Notes under the pieces: model-generated
The model's input: only the letters and a program-made list of their open reading frames with translations
Told to the model about the DNA's origin: nothing
The model's database searches: none
Assembly (NCBI RefSeq): GCF_007994075.1
Contig: NZ_VIWU01000001.1
Span: 5,084,001 to 5,148,000 of the forward strand
Length of the DNA stretch: 64,000 nt
From: Pseudonocardia hierapolitana
GTDB lineage: Bacteria; Actinomycetota; Actinomycetes; Mycobacteriales; Pseudonocardiaceae
Direction of reading: 5' to 3'
Part shown: positions 45,197 through 54,121 of the stretch, one piece after another
Layout: every line of letters starts with the position of its first letter
Position numbering within the stretch: the stretch's first letter is position 1
Translations under genes and position numbers: made by a program

Positions 45197-46488
45197 GAGT
45201 CACCGTCGTGGGCCTGGGCAAGATCGGGCTCCCGCTCGCCGTGCAGTTCGCCGGACGGGGCCATCACACCGTCGGGGCGGACATCGACGAGTCCGTGATC
45301 CGGGCCGTCGAGGACGCGCGACCCCCCTTCCCCAACGAGGCCGATCTCGACGAGCGACTCGCCAAGGTCGTCGCGGACGGGTTTCTCGAGGCGACGACGG
45401 ACACCGCCGCCGCGGTCGCGGCCGGCGAGGTCGTCGTCGTGGTGGTCCCGTTGTACGTCGATGCCCGTGGGGAGCCGGAGTTCTCCGCGATCGACGCGGC
45501 AACCCGGGACATCGGCCGTGGCCTGCGGCCGGGCACGCTGGTCACGTACGAGACGACACTCCCGGTCGGTACGACGCGCAACCGGATCGCCGCTCGGCTC
45601 GGGGAGGCGAGCGGGCTGCGTGCCGGAGGGGACTACTTCCTGGCGTTCAGCCCGGAGCGCGTGTCGTCCGGCCGCGTGTTCCGTGACCTCGCCCGGTACC
45701 CCAAGCTCGTCGGCGGTATCGACGACGAGAGCGGCCGGCGCGCCGTCGACTTCTACAACAGCGCGCTCGACTTCGAGGAACGCGACGACCTCCCGCGGCG
45801 GAACGGGGCATGGGACCTGGGGTCGGCGGAAGCCGCCGAGCTGGCCAAGCTGGCGGAGACGACCTATCGCGACGTGAACATCGGCCTCGCGAACCAGTTC
45901 GCGCTGTACGCGGAGAGCATCGGCGTCGACTTCCTCGAGGTCGCCGCGGCCTGCAACTCGCAACCGTTCAGCCACCTGCACCGTCCCGGTATCGCGGTCG
46001 GCGGCCACTGCATCCCGGTGTACCCGTGGTTCTACCTGGGTGGTGACCCGGCGGCGACGATCGTGCGTGCTGCTCGCGAGGCGAATCGGGCGATGCCGGA
46101 ACGCTGTGTGGACATGCTGGCCGAGCGGTACGGCGACCTGACCGGAGCGGTCGTCGTGGTGCTCGGCGCGTGCTACCGGGGCGGGGTGAAGGAGACGGCG
46201 TTCTCGGGGGTCTTCGCGACGGTCGACGCGTTGCGCCGGCGCGGAGCACGGCCCCAGGTCGAGGATCCCCTGCTGACCGCGGAGGAGCTCTCCGGTCTCG
46301 GCCTGGAGCCGTACCGCTCCGGCACGGTCGTCGACGCCGCTGTGCTGCAGGCCGACCACGTCGAGTACCAGGAGTTGACGCCGAGCGACCTACCCGGGGT
46401 GAAGGTGGTTCTCGACGGACGGGGGGTCCTGGACCCCGCGCGGTGGCCCGGAGTACCGGTCTTGCGCCTGGGTCGCGGCAGCAGATGA
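45193..46488 (+). CDS. UDP-N-acetylglucosamine 6-dehydrogenase-like (WbpA type)
   Basis: 431-aa NAD-dependent nucleotide-sugar 6-dehydrogenase. VVGLGKIGLPLAVQFA is the NAD site, ETTLPVGTTRNRI and FSPERVSSGRVFRDL are family blocks, ELAKLAETTYRDVNIGLANQF is the central helix, and VGGHCIPVYPWF holds the catalytic Cys. The GHCIPVYP form is that of UDP-GlcNAc/ManNAc dehydrogenases rather than UDP-glucose dehydrogenase (compare WGGSCLPKD at 49829-51145). GTG 45193 overlaps the previous stop (GTGA). It is the first enzyme of the four-step pathway although last in gene order. Confidence 0.92.
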   Translation: MRVTVVGLGKIGLPLAVQFAGRGHHTVGADIDESVIRAVEDARPPFPNEADLDERLAKVVADGFLEATTDTAAAVAAGEVVVVVVPLYVDARGEPEFSAIDAATRDIGRGLRPGTLVTYETTLPVGTTRNRIAARLGEASGLRAGGDYFLAFSPERVSSGRVFRDLARYPKLVGGIDDESGRRAVDFYNSALDFEERDDLPRRNGAWDLGSAEAAELAKLAETTYRDVNIGLANQFALYAESIGVDFLEVAAACNSQPFSHLHRPGIAVGGHCIPVYPWFYLGGDPAATIVRAAREANRAMPERCVDMLAERYGDLTGAVVVVLGACYRGGVKETAFSGVFATVDALRRRGARPQVEDPLLTAEELSGLGLEPYRSGTVVDAAVLQADHVEYQELTPSDLPGVKVVLDGRGVLDPARWPGVPVLRLGRGSR

Positions 46489-46583
46489 GGCCTGCAGCTG
46501 TCGAGCCGGGTCTCGGGCGGTGCACGTCAGCTGGCTGGGGCAGATACTGGGCGACTCACAGTTCGCGAGCCCAGGGGGCCGGG

Positions 46584-47423
46584 ATGGTCGCGAGAACCGA
46601 GATCCGCGCGGTGCCGCGCCGAGGCGCCGCGTCAGCGTTGGTGCTTCTGCTGGCCGTGGTCACATCCGCATGTGGCGGGGGAGGAACGGGCCCGGGCCCG
46701 AACGCACCGGTTCCGCCGACCGGGCAGGGGCTGCCCGCGGAGACGGCCGGGTTCTGCACCGCTGCGGTCGACCTCGCGGCGGTGGTGAACGACGGCCCCG
46801 ACGTCCCCAACCCGCCACCTCCCCCGGAGGACGTGGCGGCCGCCTTCGACGAGTACCAGGCGCGGCTGGAGCCGCCGCTGACGGCGATGGAGCAGTCGGT
46901 GCCCCCCGCCCTGCAGCAGGACATCGCCACGATCGCTCGGCAGGCGCGCTATGCCGTCGCCACCAACGACGAGGCACCGCTCAACACTCCCGAATACGAC
47001 ACCGCGGCGAGCAGGCTGCGCGCGTTCATGATCACCGAGTGCCGGTTCGAACAGGTCCGGGTCACTGCCGTCGAGTACCGGTTCGACGGCATCCCTCCGG
47101 CACTTCCGGCGGGCACCGTCGCGTTCACGATGTCCAACCAGGGTGCGGAGACGCACGAGCTGGACGTGTACCGGATCAACGAGGGCGTTCCACAGCCCTT
47201 CCCGGAGCTCGTCCTGCTGCCGGACGACCAGAGGGATGTCGTGCTCACCTCGGTCGGAGAGATCAGTGCCAGCCCGGGCGCCGCCGATACCGAGTTCATG
47301 ACCCTCATCCCCGGCCGGTACGGGGTTGCGTGCCCCGTCCCGCAGGGAACGACGCCGACGGCGGACGGCACGGGCCCTCCGCATGCCGCTCTCGGGATGG
47401 TCGCGGAGTTCGCCGTCAACTGA
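46584..47423 (+). CDS. Lipoprotein with cupredoxin-like C-terminal domain
   Basis: 279-aa exported lipoprotein: signal peptide ending VTSACGGGG (lipobox TSAC), then a proline-rich linker (PNPPPPPEDV), a short helical region (EPPLTAMEQSVPPALQQDI) and a C-terminal beta domain with AVEYRFDGIPPALPAGTVAF, NQGAETHELDVYRI and IPGRYGVACPV. The last part resembles plastocyanin-like (cupredoxin) folds, with His and Cys at places where copper ligands could lie. ATG 46584 is chosen for the signal peptide. It lies 95 nt after the dehydrogenase and 25 nt before the PIG-L gene. Function in the glycan locus is not known. Confidence 0.75.
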   Translation: MVARTEIRAVPRRGAASALVLLLAVVTSACGGGGTGPGPNAPVPPTGQGLPAETAGFCTAAVDLAAVVNDGPDVPNPPPPPEDVAAAFDEYQARLEPPLTAMEQSVPPALQQDIATIARQARYAVATNDEAPLNTPEYDTAASRLRAFMITECRFEQVRVTAVEYRFDGIPPALPAGTVAFTMSNQGAETHELDVYRINEGVPQPFPELVLLPDDQRDVVLTSVGEISASPGAADTEFMTLIPGRYGVACPVPQGTTPTADGTGPPHAALGMVAEFAVN

Positions 47424-47448
47424 AACGGACGAAGGGGGGAGCCACGTC

Positions 47449-48087
47449 GTGATCACGCCGAAGAGAGTTCTCGTCCTGTCCCCGCACACGGACGACGCGG
47501 AGCTGGGCTGCGGGGGCACGATGGCCCGTTGGATCGACGAGGGCGCGGAGATGTTCACGGCCGCGTTCTCGACCGCCGAGAAATCCTTGCCTCCGGGCTC
47601 CAAGGAGTACCGCCTGAAGGACGAGTGCCACCTGGCGCTCGACGAGATCGGCGTCCCACGGGCGAACCGGTTCATCTTCGACTACCCGGTCCGGGAGCTC
47701 GGCTACCACCGTCAGGAGGTGCTCGAGCAGATGGTCCGTCTCAACCGGGAGCTCGAGCCCGAGGTCATCCTCTCGCCGTCCGGAACCGACCTGCACCAGG
47801 ACCACGCCGTGGTCCACAACGAGTGCGTCCGGGTGTTCCGACATCTGACGATCATGGGCTACGAGCTGCCGTGGAACCACATCACGTTCCCGACTCAGGC
47901 GTTCGTGGTGCTCCAGGAGGAGCACCTCCGCCGGAAGTGGGCCGCCTTGACGAAGTACGAGAGCCAGCTCGAGATGGCCAGGCCGTACTTCCGCTACGAC
48001 TTCATCGAGTCGATGGCGAGGGTCCGCGGCGTGCAGGTGAAGACCGAGTTCGCCGAGGCGTACGAGATGATCAGGATCCGTCTGTGA
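47449..48087 (+). CDS. PIG-L family N-deacetylase
   Basis: 212-aa zinc-dependent deacetylase of the PIG-L/LmbE family. VLSPHTDDAELGCGGTMA carries the first metal-binding motif, and SPSGTDLHQDHAVVHNE the second (HxDH). Such enzymes remove the N-acetyl group from GlcNAc-type sugars. GTG 47449 is preceded by AAGGGGGGAG, and the start of the protein (VITPKRVLVLSPH) fits the family. Its stop overlaps the WbqC start (GTGA), so the two are translated together. This suggests deacetylation followed by another modification of the freed amino group. Confidence 0.88.
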   Translation: MITPKRVLVLSPHTDDAELGCGGTMARWIDEGAEMFTAAFSTAEKSLPPGSKEYRLKDECHLALDEIGVPRANRFIFDYPVRELGYHRQEVLEQMVRLNRELEPEVILSPSGTDLHQDHAVVHNECVRVFRHLTIMGYELPWNHITFPTQAFVVLQEEHLRRKWAALTKYESQLEMARPYFRYDFIESMARVRGVQVKTEFAEAYEMIRIRL

Positions 48088-48776
48088 TCGTCTCGGTGCA
48101 CCAACCGAACTTCGCACCGTGGCTCGGGTTCTTCGACAAGATGGTGCACTCCGACGTCATGGTCCTGCTGGACTCGGTCCAGTTCATCAAGCGTGGGTAC
48201 CAGAACCGGGCGAAGATCAAAGGGACTGGCGGGCCGCAGTGGCTGACGATCCCCGTCATCTCGAAGGGACGGTACGACCAGCTCACCCGTGACGTCGAGA
48301 TCGACGAAAGCCGCGGCTGGCGGAGCGTGCACCTCCGGACGCTGCAGAGCGTGCTCGCCAAGGCTCCGCACCGCGACGAGGTGCTGGACTTCCTCGATCC
48401 GATCTACGCCAAGGAGGAGCTGCACAACCTCGCGGACTTCAACACCGCGCTGATCCGCGGCGTCGTCGAGCGCCTCGGTATCACGACGCAGCTGCTCATG
48501 GCGTCGGAACTCGGCTGTCAAGGCAGCTCGTCGCGGCTCATGCTGAACCTGACCAAAGCGGTCGGCGGCGAGACGTACCTGTCCGGTCCCAGCGGCAGCA
48601 ACTACCTCGAGCCGGAGATGTTCCCCGCCGAAGGAGTGAAGCTGCAGTACCACCGTTTCGAGCCGTTCGAGTACCCGCAAGCGTTCCCGCCGTTCGCCCC
48701 AGGGCTCAGTTGCCTCGACTACCTCGCGAACGTCGGGTTCCGTCTCTGGGGCGGGTCCACCGCGTGCGGAACTTGA
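48084..48776 (+). CDS. WbqC family protein
   Basis: 230-aa member of the WbqC family, found in many O-antigen and capsule loci without a firm biochemical role. The family start SVHQPNFAPWLGFFDKM is clear, as are IKRGYQNRAKIKG, NTALIRGVVERLGI and YLSGPSGSNYLEPEMF. GTG 48084 overlaps the PIG-L stop by 4 nt. Its last 71 nt overlap the end of the convergent GT2 gene. Coupling to a deacetylase suggests it handles an amino sugar, possibly as an N-acyl or amino-acyl transferase; that is inference. Length is normal for the family. Confidence 0.87.
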   Translation: MIVSVHQPNFAPWLGFFDKMVHSDVMVLLDSVQFIKRGYQNRAKIKGTGGPQWLTIPVISKGRYDQLTRDVEIDESRGWRSVHLRTLQSVLAKAPHRDEVLDFLDPIYAKEELHNLADFNTALIRGVVERLGITTQLLMASELGCQGSSSRLMLNLTKAVGGETYLSGPSGSNYLEPEMFPAEGVKLQYHRFEPFEYPQAFPPFAPGLSCLDYLANVGFRLWGGSTACGT

Positions 48777-49761
48777 CGAGCCCGCCGAGGAAACCCATGC
48801 CGTAGCCGACATGCAGCGCCGCGAACACGGCTGGTAGCACCGGCAGGTGTCGCCAGCCGTGTTCGCGGGCGATCGAGACCGACGCCGCCCCTGCGGCGAG
48901 TCCGTAGGCGACGATGGTGGCGAGCAGTCCTCGTCGCGCCGCACCGCTGGCCGGGGTGAGCACCGTGCCGGCCAGCAGCGTCGCGGCGAACGCGGGGGGC
49001 ACGAACTGGCGTGCACTCATCTGCCGAGGGTGCTTCTGCAGCACCCGGACCTTCCACATGCCGTACTGCCGGTACTGCCGGAAGACCGTCCGCAATGAGC
49101 TGCGACTGTAGTAGACCGACCGGATCCTGTCCGTGAGGAGAATCCGCCCACCCTCGGACCTCAGGCGGTAGTTGAACTCGTCGTCCTGGTTGCGGACCAA
49201 CTCGGCGTCGAATGGTCCGATGCGGTCGAACACAGATCGGGGCCAGGCACCCATGTACACCGTGTCCACCCACTTCTCACCCCGGACGTAGTGGAAGTGG
49301 GAGTTGCCCACGCCGAAGGGCGATGAGGTCGCCAGGGCGATCGCCTGGGCGACGAGGCCGTCGCCAACCGCCGCCATCCGCCCACCGACGTTGTCTGCGC
49401 CGGACCGATCGAGCGCTCGGACGCACTCGGCGACGTAGTCGGGCTCGATGACGGTGTGACCGTCGACACGAACGATGACGTCGCCGTCGGCGAGCGCGAG
49501 TGCGGCGTTGAACCCGGTTGGGACGATGCGTCCAGGATTGTCCACGATCCGAACCACGTGTTGCGGATGCGTCCTTGCCAGGTCCTCGACGACAGCGCGG
49601 GTGGAGTCCTCGGACATCCCGTCGGCGACGAGCACCTGCATCCGGTCCGGCGGGTAGTGCTGGCCCAGCACGGCGCCGAGGCTGCGCGCGATGAACCGCT
49701 CCTCGTTGCGGATGGGCATGATCACCGTTACGTGAGGTTTTCCGATGACATCGTTCGACAC
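48706..49761 (-). CDS. GT2 glycosyltransferase with C-terminal membrane helices
   Basis: 351-aa succinoglycan-type family 2 transferase: VTVIMPIRNEERFIARSL, VADGMSEDST, VRVDGHTVIEPDYV (DxD-like), DRIGPFDAELVRNQDDEFNYRL and YRQYGMWKVRVLQKHPRQM with QxxRW-like geometry. Two or three membrane helices follow (AATLLAGTVLT, LLATIVAYGLAAGAASV, FAALHVGYGMGFLGGL). ATG 49761 starts MSNDVIGKPH. It is downstream of the UDP-glucose dehydrogenase on the same strand (67 nt) and may use UDP-glucuronate from it. Its 3' end overlaps WbqC by 71 nt in convergent orientation. Confidence 0.9.
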   Translation of the reverse strand: MSNDVIGKPHVTVIMPIRNEERFIARSLGAVLGQHYPPDRMQVLVADGMSEDSTRAVVEDLARTHPQHVVRIVDNPGRIVPTGFNAALALADGDVIVRVDGHTVIEPDYVAECVRALDRSGADNVGGRMAAVGDGLVAQAIALATSSPFGVGNSHFHYVRGEKWVDTVYMGAWPRSVFDRIGPFDAELVRNQDDEFNYRLRSEGGRILLTDRIRSVYYSRSSLRTVFRQYRQYGMWKVRVLQKHPRQMSARQFVPPAFAATLLAGTVLTPASGAARRGLLATIVAYGLAAGAASVSIAREHGWRHLPVLPAVFAALHVGYGMGFLGGLVKFRTRWTRPRDGTRRSRGSRGN

Positions 49762-49828
49762 GGGGGCCTCGGTTTCTGGTCGGAATTCCTTTGCCTGGTC
49801 GCCTTTTGGGTCGCGGCCACGCCGCGGC

Positions 49829-51145
49829 TCAGCGTCGGCCGAGTGAGTGGTAGGTGAATCCGGCGCGCCGCATCACATCGGGGTCGAGCAGGTTGCGGGT
49901 GTCGATGACGATCGGCCGACGGACGACGGTCGCGAGCTCGGACCAGTCGAGGCTGCGGAACTCCGGCCAGTCGGTGAGTAGGACGAGCGCGTCGGCGTCC
50001 TTTGCGCTCGCCGCGGGGTCGTCGACCACGGTGATCGATGCCAACTCGGACGAGCTCGCGGACGCGGGCACAACGGGGTCGTAGCCGAGGAGCTCCGCAC
50101 CGGCCTGCCGGAGCATAGCCGCCACCGCGAGTGCCGGTGAGTCGCGGAGGTCGTCGGTGCCTGCCTTGAAGGTCAGTCCGAGCACCCCGAGTCGGGTCCG
50201 CGACAGCGTTCCGGTGCGGGAGCCCGTCACAGCGAGCCGAACCTTCTCGACCATGCGCTGGCGTTGCCGAGTGTTCGTCTCGATGGCGGCGCGCAGCAGC
50301 CGGAACTCGAAGTCGGCGGAGTCGGCGACCTGCAGCATCGCGTGGGTGTCCTTGGGGAGGCAGGATCCGCCCCAGCCGGGTCCCGGGCTGAGGAACGCCT
50401 GTCCGATCCGGTGGTCGTAGCCCATTCCCTCGGTTACGTCGACGATGTCGGCGCCGAGTCGCTCACACAACTCCGCCAGCGAGTTGACGTAGGACAGCTT
50501 CATGGCGAGGAAGCAGTTGGCCGCGTACTTGACCATCTCCGCGCTCGCGGCGTCAGTGAGCACCGTCGGCCCGCCGAGCCGCGCATAGAGCGCCGCGACC
50601 CGTTCGGCGGCGTTCTGTGTGTCGCAACCGACCACGATCCGGTCGGGGTTGAGGAAGTCGCGGACGGCCGACCCCTCGCGCAGGAACTCCGGGTTGCTCA
50701 CGACGGCGACCTCGTCGCGGTCGAGCAGCTCTACGGTCCTGGTCGCGGTGCCCACCGGGACGGTCGACTTGTTGACAACGACGCAGCCGGGTGGGAGTGC
50801 ATCGCGGATCTCGTCGATCACGGCCTCGACAGCGGTGAGGTCGGCGATGCCGCCTACCCCCATCGGGGTCGGGACGCAGAGGAAGACGACATCGACGGGC
50901 CCGGCCGGTCCGGACATCGCCGCACGCGCGCCGACGACGAAGGAGAGCCGACCTGCTGCAACCCCTTCGGTCACCAGATCCGGCAAGCCGGGCTCCCGGA
51001 TGTCCACCTGCCCCTGCTGGAGCCGATCCACCTTCGCGGCATCGACATCGGCGCACACGACACTGTGCCCGAGTGAGGCGAGACACGCCCCAGTCGTCAG
51101 TCCGACGTAGCCGGCGCCGATGACCGCGATGCGCCTCGCGAACAT
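49829..51145 (-). CDS. ugd: UDP-glucose 6-dehydrogenase
   Basis: 438-aa NAD-dependent dehydrogenase that makes UDP-glucuronate. IAVIGAGYVGLTTGACLASLG is the NAD site, NKSTVPVGTATRT and SNPEFLREGSAVRDFLNPDR are family blocks, EMVKYAANCFLAMKLSYVN is the central helix, and WGGSCLPKDTHAM contains the catalytic Cys in the Ugd-type context. LGLTFKAGTDDLRDSPAL is the C-terminal NAD-lid segment. ATG 51145 follows GAGAGGAGCGAGG. The product is a likely donor for a glucuronic acid residue in the region-C polymer. Confidence 0.92.
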   Translation of the reverse strand: MFARRIAVIGAGYVGLTTGACLASLGHSVVCADVDAAKVDRLQQGQVDIREPGLPDLVTEGVAAGRLSFVVGARAAMSGPAGPVDVVFLCVPTPMGVGGIADLTAVEAVIDEIRDALPPGCVVVNKSTVPVGTATRTVELLDRDEVAVVSNPEFLREGSAVRDFLNPDRIVVGCDTQNAAERVAALYARLGGPTVLTDAASAEMVKYAANCFLAMKLSYVNSLAELCERLGADIVDVTEGMGYDHRIGQAFLSPGPGWGGSCLPKDTHAMLQVADSADFEFRLLRAAIETNTRQRQRMVEKVRLAVTGSRTGTLSRTRLGVLGLTFKAGTDDLRDSPALAVAAMLRQAGAELLGYDPVVPASASSSELASITVVDDPAASAKDADALVLLTDWPEFRSLDWSELATVVRRPIVIDTRNLLDPDVMRRAGFTYHSLGRR

Positions 51146-51470
51146 GCCTCGCTCCTCTCCGTTGTTCAGGCCCTCGTGCAGGTCAGGGGCCTGCCGCCGC
51201 ACCTGCGCTCAGGCGGATGGCTGAGTGACGTCGATCCGGGGGCGTCGGGCAGGAACCGACCGGTGGTCGCCCGGCGAGATGAAGGCAAGCAGAAGGCGGA
51301 TCCATCCAGTGGACCGATTTCTTCGGGCTTCGGCCGGCATTCCGCCCGCGGTCCACCGCTCCCCGGCTGTCGCGGGCTTGCGGCGAACGTGGCACCCGGG
51401 CGTTCTCGCTGATGACCTCAGCTCCCCCTCAGTCGCCGACCGACATCTGATCACGATCTACCGCTGGAAT
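51146..51470. other. Intergenic region, no gene supported
   Basis: About 325 bp between the start of the dehydrogenase gene and the stop of the deacetylase-like gene, both on the minus strand. It should hold the promoter for the dehydrogenase/GT2 pair. No hairpin with a clear stem or other structure was found. Confidence 0.45.
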
Positions 51471-52895
51471 TCAGAGAGCGGCGACAGTCGCGATCAACTC
51501 CTCGTACCAGTGCTTCTCCCGCGCGGTGCGTAGTACCTCGTCATTGTGCCAGAGGATGCCGATGGTGCCGCCGTATCGTCGGCACTGCTGGGCGATGCGC
51601 AGCGTCGCGCGGGCGGCGTCGTCCGGGACGAGAGACATATGGCCGAAAAGGGACACGTCCATCACCTGGAACGGCTTCTCGACGAGGTCCAGCGGTGTGC
51701 GCGCCAGCAGATCGAATACGGGGAATTCACGACTCGTGCCCGTCCGGAAGCCCACGGCTTCACTGAAGGCGACCGAGCAGTCGTACTTGAGCCCTGCTGC
51801 ACCCCAGTTCCGCCATGTGTGCGGATTCCTCCACTGCAGGTAGTGCTGCCGGCCGCCCCAGGACTCCTGAGCGATGCCCTGACCCTCGGCCGCGGTGCGC
51901 AGGCGGTCGAACTCCTCCGCCGTGGCCGCAGCGTCGCGATACGTGCCGAACCCCGCGTGCAATCCGATCTCGTGACCGCGCCGATGGACGCGTCTCATCA
52001 GGTCCTGGACCCAGGGATGATCGAACAACTGGTAGCGCGGAGCTGCCGGATCCGCGTCGCCTCGGGCGAGGAAGTAGAAGGAACTGCGCAAGGAGTGACG
52101 CTCGCTGACGTCCATGAGGAACTCGAAAGTGTTGTTCGGGTCGGTGTCGTAGCGCCCGCGGCGTGCGTCGACGACCGCACGCACCCGACGCAGCGCGAGC
52201 CCGACGTCTCGGCGCCGGACCAGGTCGCCCGCAAACTGACGGGCCAGCATGCGGGGGCGGCGTCCTACGGTCGACAACGGGTCGTCCACGTCGTGGGTCA
52301 ACATCACCTGGTATCGGTGGCGCCGGAACTCCATGCGCGGCCACACCCTGCCGAGGGCCGCGGCGAGCAGTGCGACGTACGCGTCGACCACTGGTGACTC
52401 CACGAAGCCCTCGGCGAACGCGAGCGTCGATGCCAGGGGGAAGCGGTCGTAGGTGTCGCGCGCAGCAGCCATGACGACTTCCTCGTACCTCGTGAGCATC
52501 GCGAATGCGCTGCCGAACACGTCGACGTCGAGGCGCACACCCTGCTCGCACTGCTCGGCGAGGTTGGCCGACGGGGGCGAGGAACCGCCGTAGAGGACGG
52601 GCAGTTGCTCCTCGGCATCCAGCACCCCGGCCGCGGCCTGACCCACTCGCCGTCTCGGCAGCGGTCTCGACGGCAGCGCGGAGTCGGTCAACCACTGGTC
52701 GGGCGCAGTGCTGAAGAGGGCATCCGGCGTCGTCACGGCTGCACCGTCCGGATCCTCGGCGAGGCCGATCCTGACGTCCGGACGCTCGTGCGTCACGAGG
52801 CTCCAGTCGAGCCCCAGCCAGTCGCCGAGAACGACGCCCAGGACGTAGCGGCGCTCCTCCTGGTATCCAGCTGGAGCCGAGACGAGGAGGGTCAT
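51471..52895 (-). CDS. Polysaccharide deacetylase-like protein with N-terminal extension
   Basis: 474-aa protein. The C-terminal ~270 residues look like a divergent NodB deacetylase: MLTHDVDDPLSTVG (Asp pair), RRGHEIGLHAGFGTYRD (metal histidines in HEIGLH) and AQESWGGRQHYLQW, followed by LKYDCSVAFSEAVGFRTGTS. The N-terminal ~200 residues are a separate domain (YVLGVVLGDWLGL, LPVLYGGSS, MLTRYEE) seen in other uncharacterised deacetylase-like proteins of glycan loci. No signal peptide is evident, so it may act in the cytoplasm. ATG 52895 is 7 nt after the beta-helix gene stop, so the two are one transcript. Substrate unknown. Confidence 0.78.
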   Translation of the reverse strand: MTLLVSAPAGYQEERRYVLGVVLGDWLGLDWSLVTHERPDVRIGLAEDPDGAAVTTPDALFSTAPDQWLTDSALPSRPLPRRRVGQAAAGVLDAEEQLPVLYGGSSPPSANLAEQCEQGVRLDVDVFGSAFAMLTRYEEVVMAAARDTYDRFPLASTLAFAEGFVESPVVDAYVALLAAALGRVWPRMEFRRHRYQVMLTHDVDDPLSTVGRRPRMLARQFAGDLVRRRDVGLALRRVRAVVDARRGRYDTDPNNTFEFLMDVSERHSLRSSFYFLARGDADPAAPRYQLFDHPWVQDLMRRVHRRGHEIGLHAGFGTYRDAAATAEEFDRLRTAAEGQGIAQESWGGRQHYLQWRNPHTWRNWGAAGLKYDCSVAFSEAVGFRTGTSREFPVFDLLARTPLDLVEKPFQVMDVSLFGHMSLVPDDAARATLRIAQQCRRYGGTIGILWHNDEVLRTAREKHWYEELIATVAAL

Positions 52896-52902
52896 CCGCT
52901 GC

Positions 52903-54018
52903 TTACTGTTCGTACGGCCCGACGTCGAACCCCTGAGACTGGGGCCGCGGCGCACGGTCGAATGCGAATCGCAGGGCTACCTCCGGCTCCCCGGTGTCGA
53001 TGGCCGGGCTGGTCGGCGCGAGCCGGTAGTCGCCCGATCCGTCCGCCGCGAAGTTCACGAACTGCGGGTCCGCGACGATCGTGCCCGCCTCGTCGCCGCC
53101 GTTGATCTGGATGGCGTCCCGGTCGTTGCCCCACAGGAGGTTGTTCACGAACCGGTTGCCGTCGCCCGACTCCCCGGTCTCCCGGATACCCTCGCGACCG
53201 TTGTCGACCACGATGTTGTTGGCGATCAGGGAGTTGCCGGTCTCGTACTCGTCGTCATCCGCGCCGACGACGATCCCGCCCTCCGGGTTGTTGAACACGA
53301 GGTTGTTCACGATCGCGAGACTGTTGCAGGCGTGCCAGCACTGGATGCCGTAACCGGTGTTGCCGTAGGAGATGTTGTTGGCCACCCGGCCACCCCGGTG
53401 GGTGACGTAGATGCCGTGGTCGAGCTTGTCCTCCCCACAGTCGAACGTGACGTTGCTGAGCACATCGACGTCGGTGACGCTGTAGTCCTCGTTCTGCACG
53501 TAGATGCAGTTGCCGGCGATGCCGTGCACCCGGTTCCTCATCAGCCGCGCCTGCGAACCCTTGTTGTACAGCCCGTCCGCGTTCGGTCCCGTGATGTCGA
53601 ACCCCACGATGTCGACGTAGGCGCCCTCGTTCTCCCAGGCTCCGTCCGTGCCTCCGACGCCGACGATCCGGGTGTCGGGCGACTCGGCGATGAACGTGAT
53701 GCGTTGGCTCTCGGTGCCGCTGGCCGCCGTGCGGACGTCGCCCTCGTAGGTGCCGGCCCGGACGAGGATCGTGTCCCCGGGTTGGGCGCGCCCCGCGGCC
53801 GCGTCGATCGTGCGCAGCGGCGCGGCGGCCGTGCCCTCCGCGGCGTCGTCACCGTCGAGAGCGACGACGAGCGCGGCGGCGTCGAGGGCTGGTGCCGTCG
53901 GCGGCGCCGGGTAGACGCTGTTGGGTGGCCTCTGCGGTGATGGCTCGGGGGATTCCTGGGCGCACGCCGCCAGGGCCGCCACGACCAGTGCCGCGGTGAT
54001 CGTCCGCCCGTACCTCAT
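52903..54018 (-). CDS. Right-handed beta-helix lipoprotein
   Basis: 371-aa exported lipoprotein with signal ending LAACAQ (lipobox, Cys19), then a right-handed parallel beta-helix. Repeating Asn-rich rungs are visible: MRNRVHGIAGNCIYVQN, VANNISYGNTGYGIQC, IVNNLVFNNPEGGIVVG, IANNIVVDNGREGI and VNNLLWGNDRDAIQI. This fold is shared by polysaccharide lyases, epimerases such as AlgG/AlgE, and trimming hydrolases. A role in editing or lysing the exported polymer is likely, with uronate epimerase or lyase activity possible because uronates are made nearby. ATG 54018 has GGAG six nt upstream. Confidence 0.83.
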   Translation of the reverse strand: MRYGRTITAALVVAALAACAQESPEPSPQRPPNSVYPAPPTAPALDAAALVVALDGDDAAEGTAAAPLRTIDAAAGRAQPGDTILVRAGTYEGDVRTAASGTESQRITFIAESPDTRIVGVGGTDGAWENEGAYVDIVGFDITGPNADGLYNKGSQARLMRNRVHGIAGNCIYVQNEDYSVTDVDVLSNVTFDCGEDKLDHGIYVTHRGGRVANNISYGNTGYGIQCWHACNSLAIVNNLVFNNPEGGIVVGADDDEYETGNSLIANNIVVDNGREGIRETGESGDGNRFVNNLLWGNDRDAIQINGGDEAGTIVADPQFVNFAADGSGDYRLAPTSPAIDTGEPEVALRFAFDRAPRPQSQGFDVGPYEQ

Positions 54019-54121
54019 CCGGCTCCGTCCCGTCGGGATGGCTACCTGCAGCGCCGGGGAGCCCCAGCGCACGCCCAGTTACCCGACCATGCTATAGACG
54101 AACCATCTGATCGTCGTGAGG

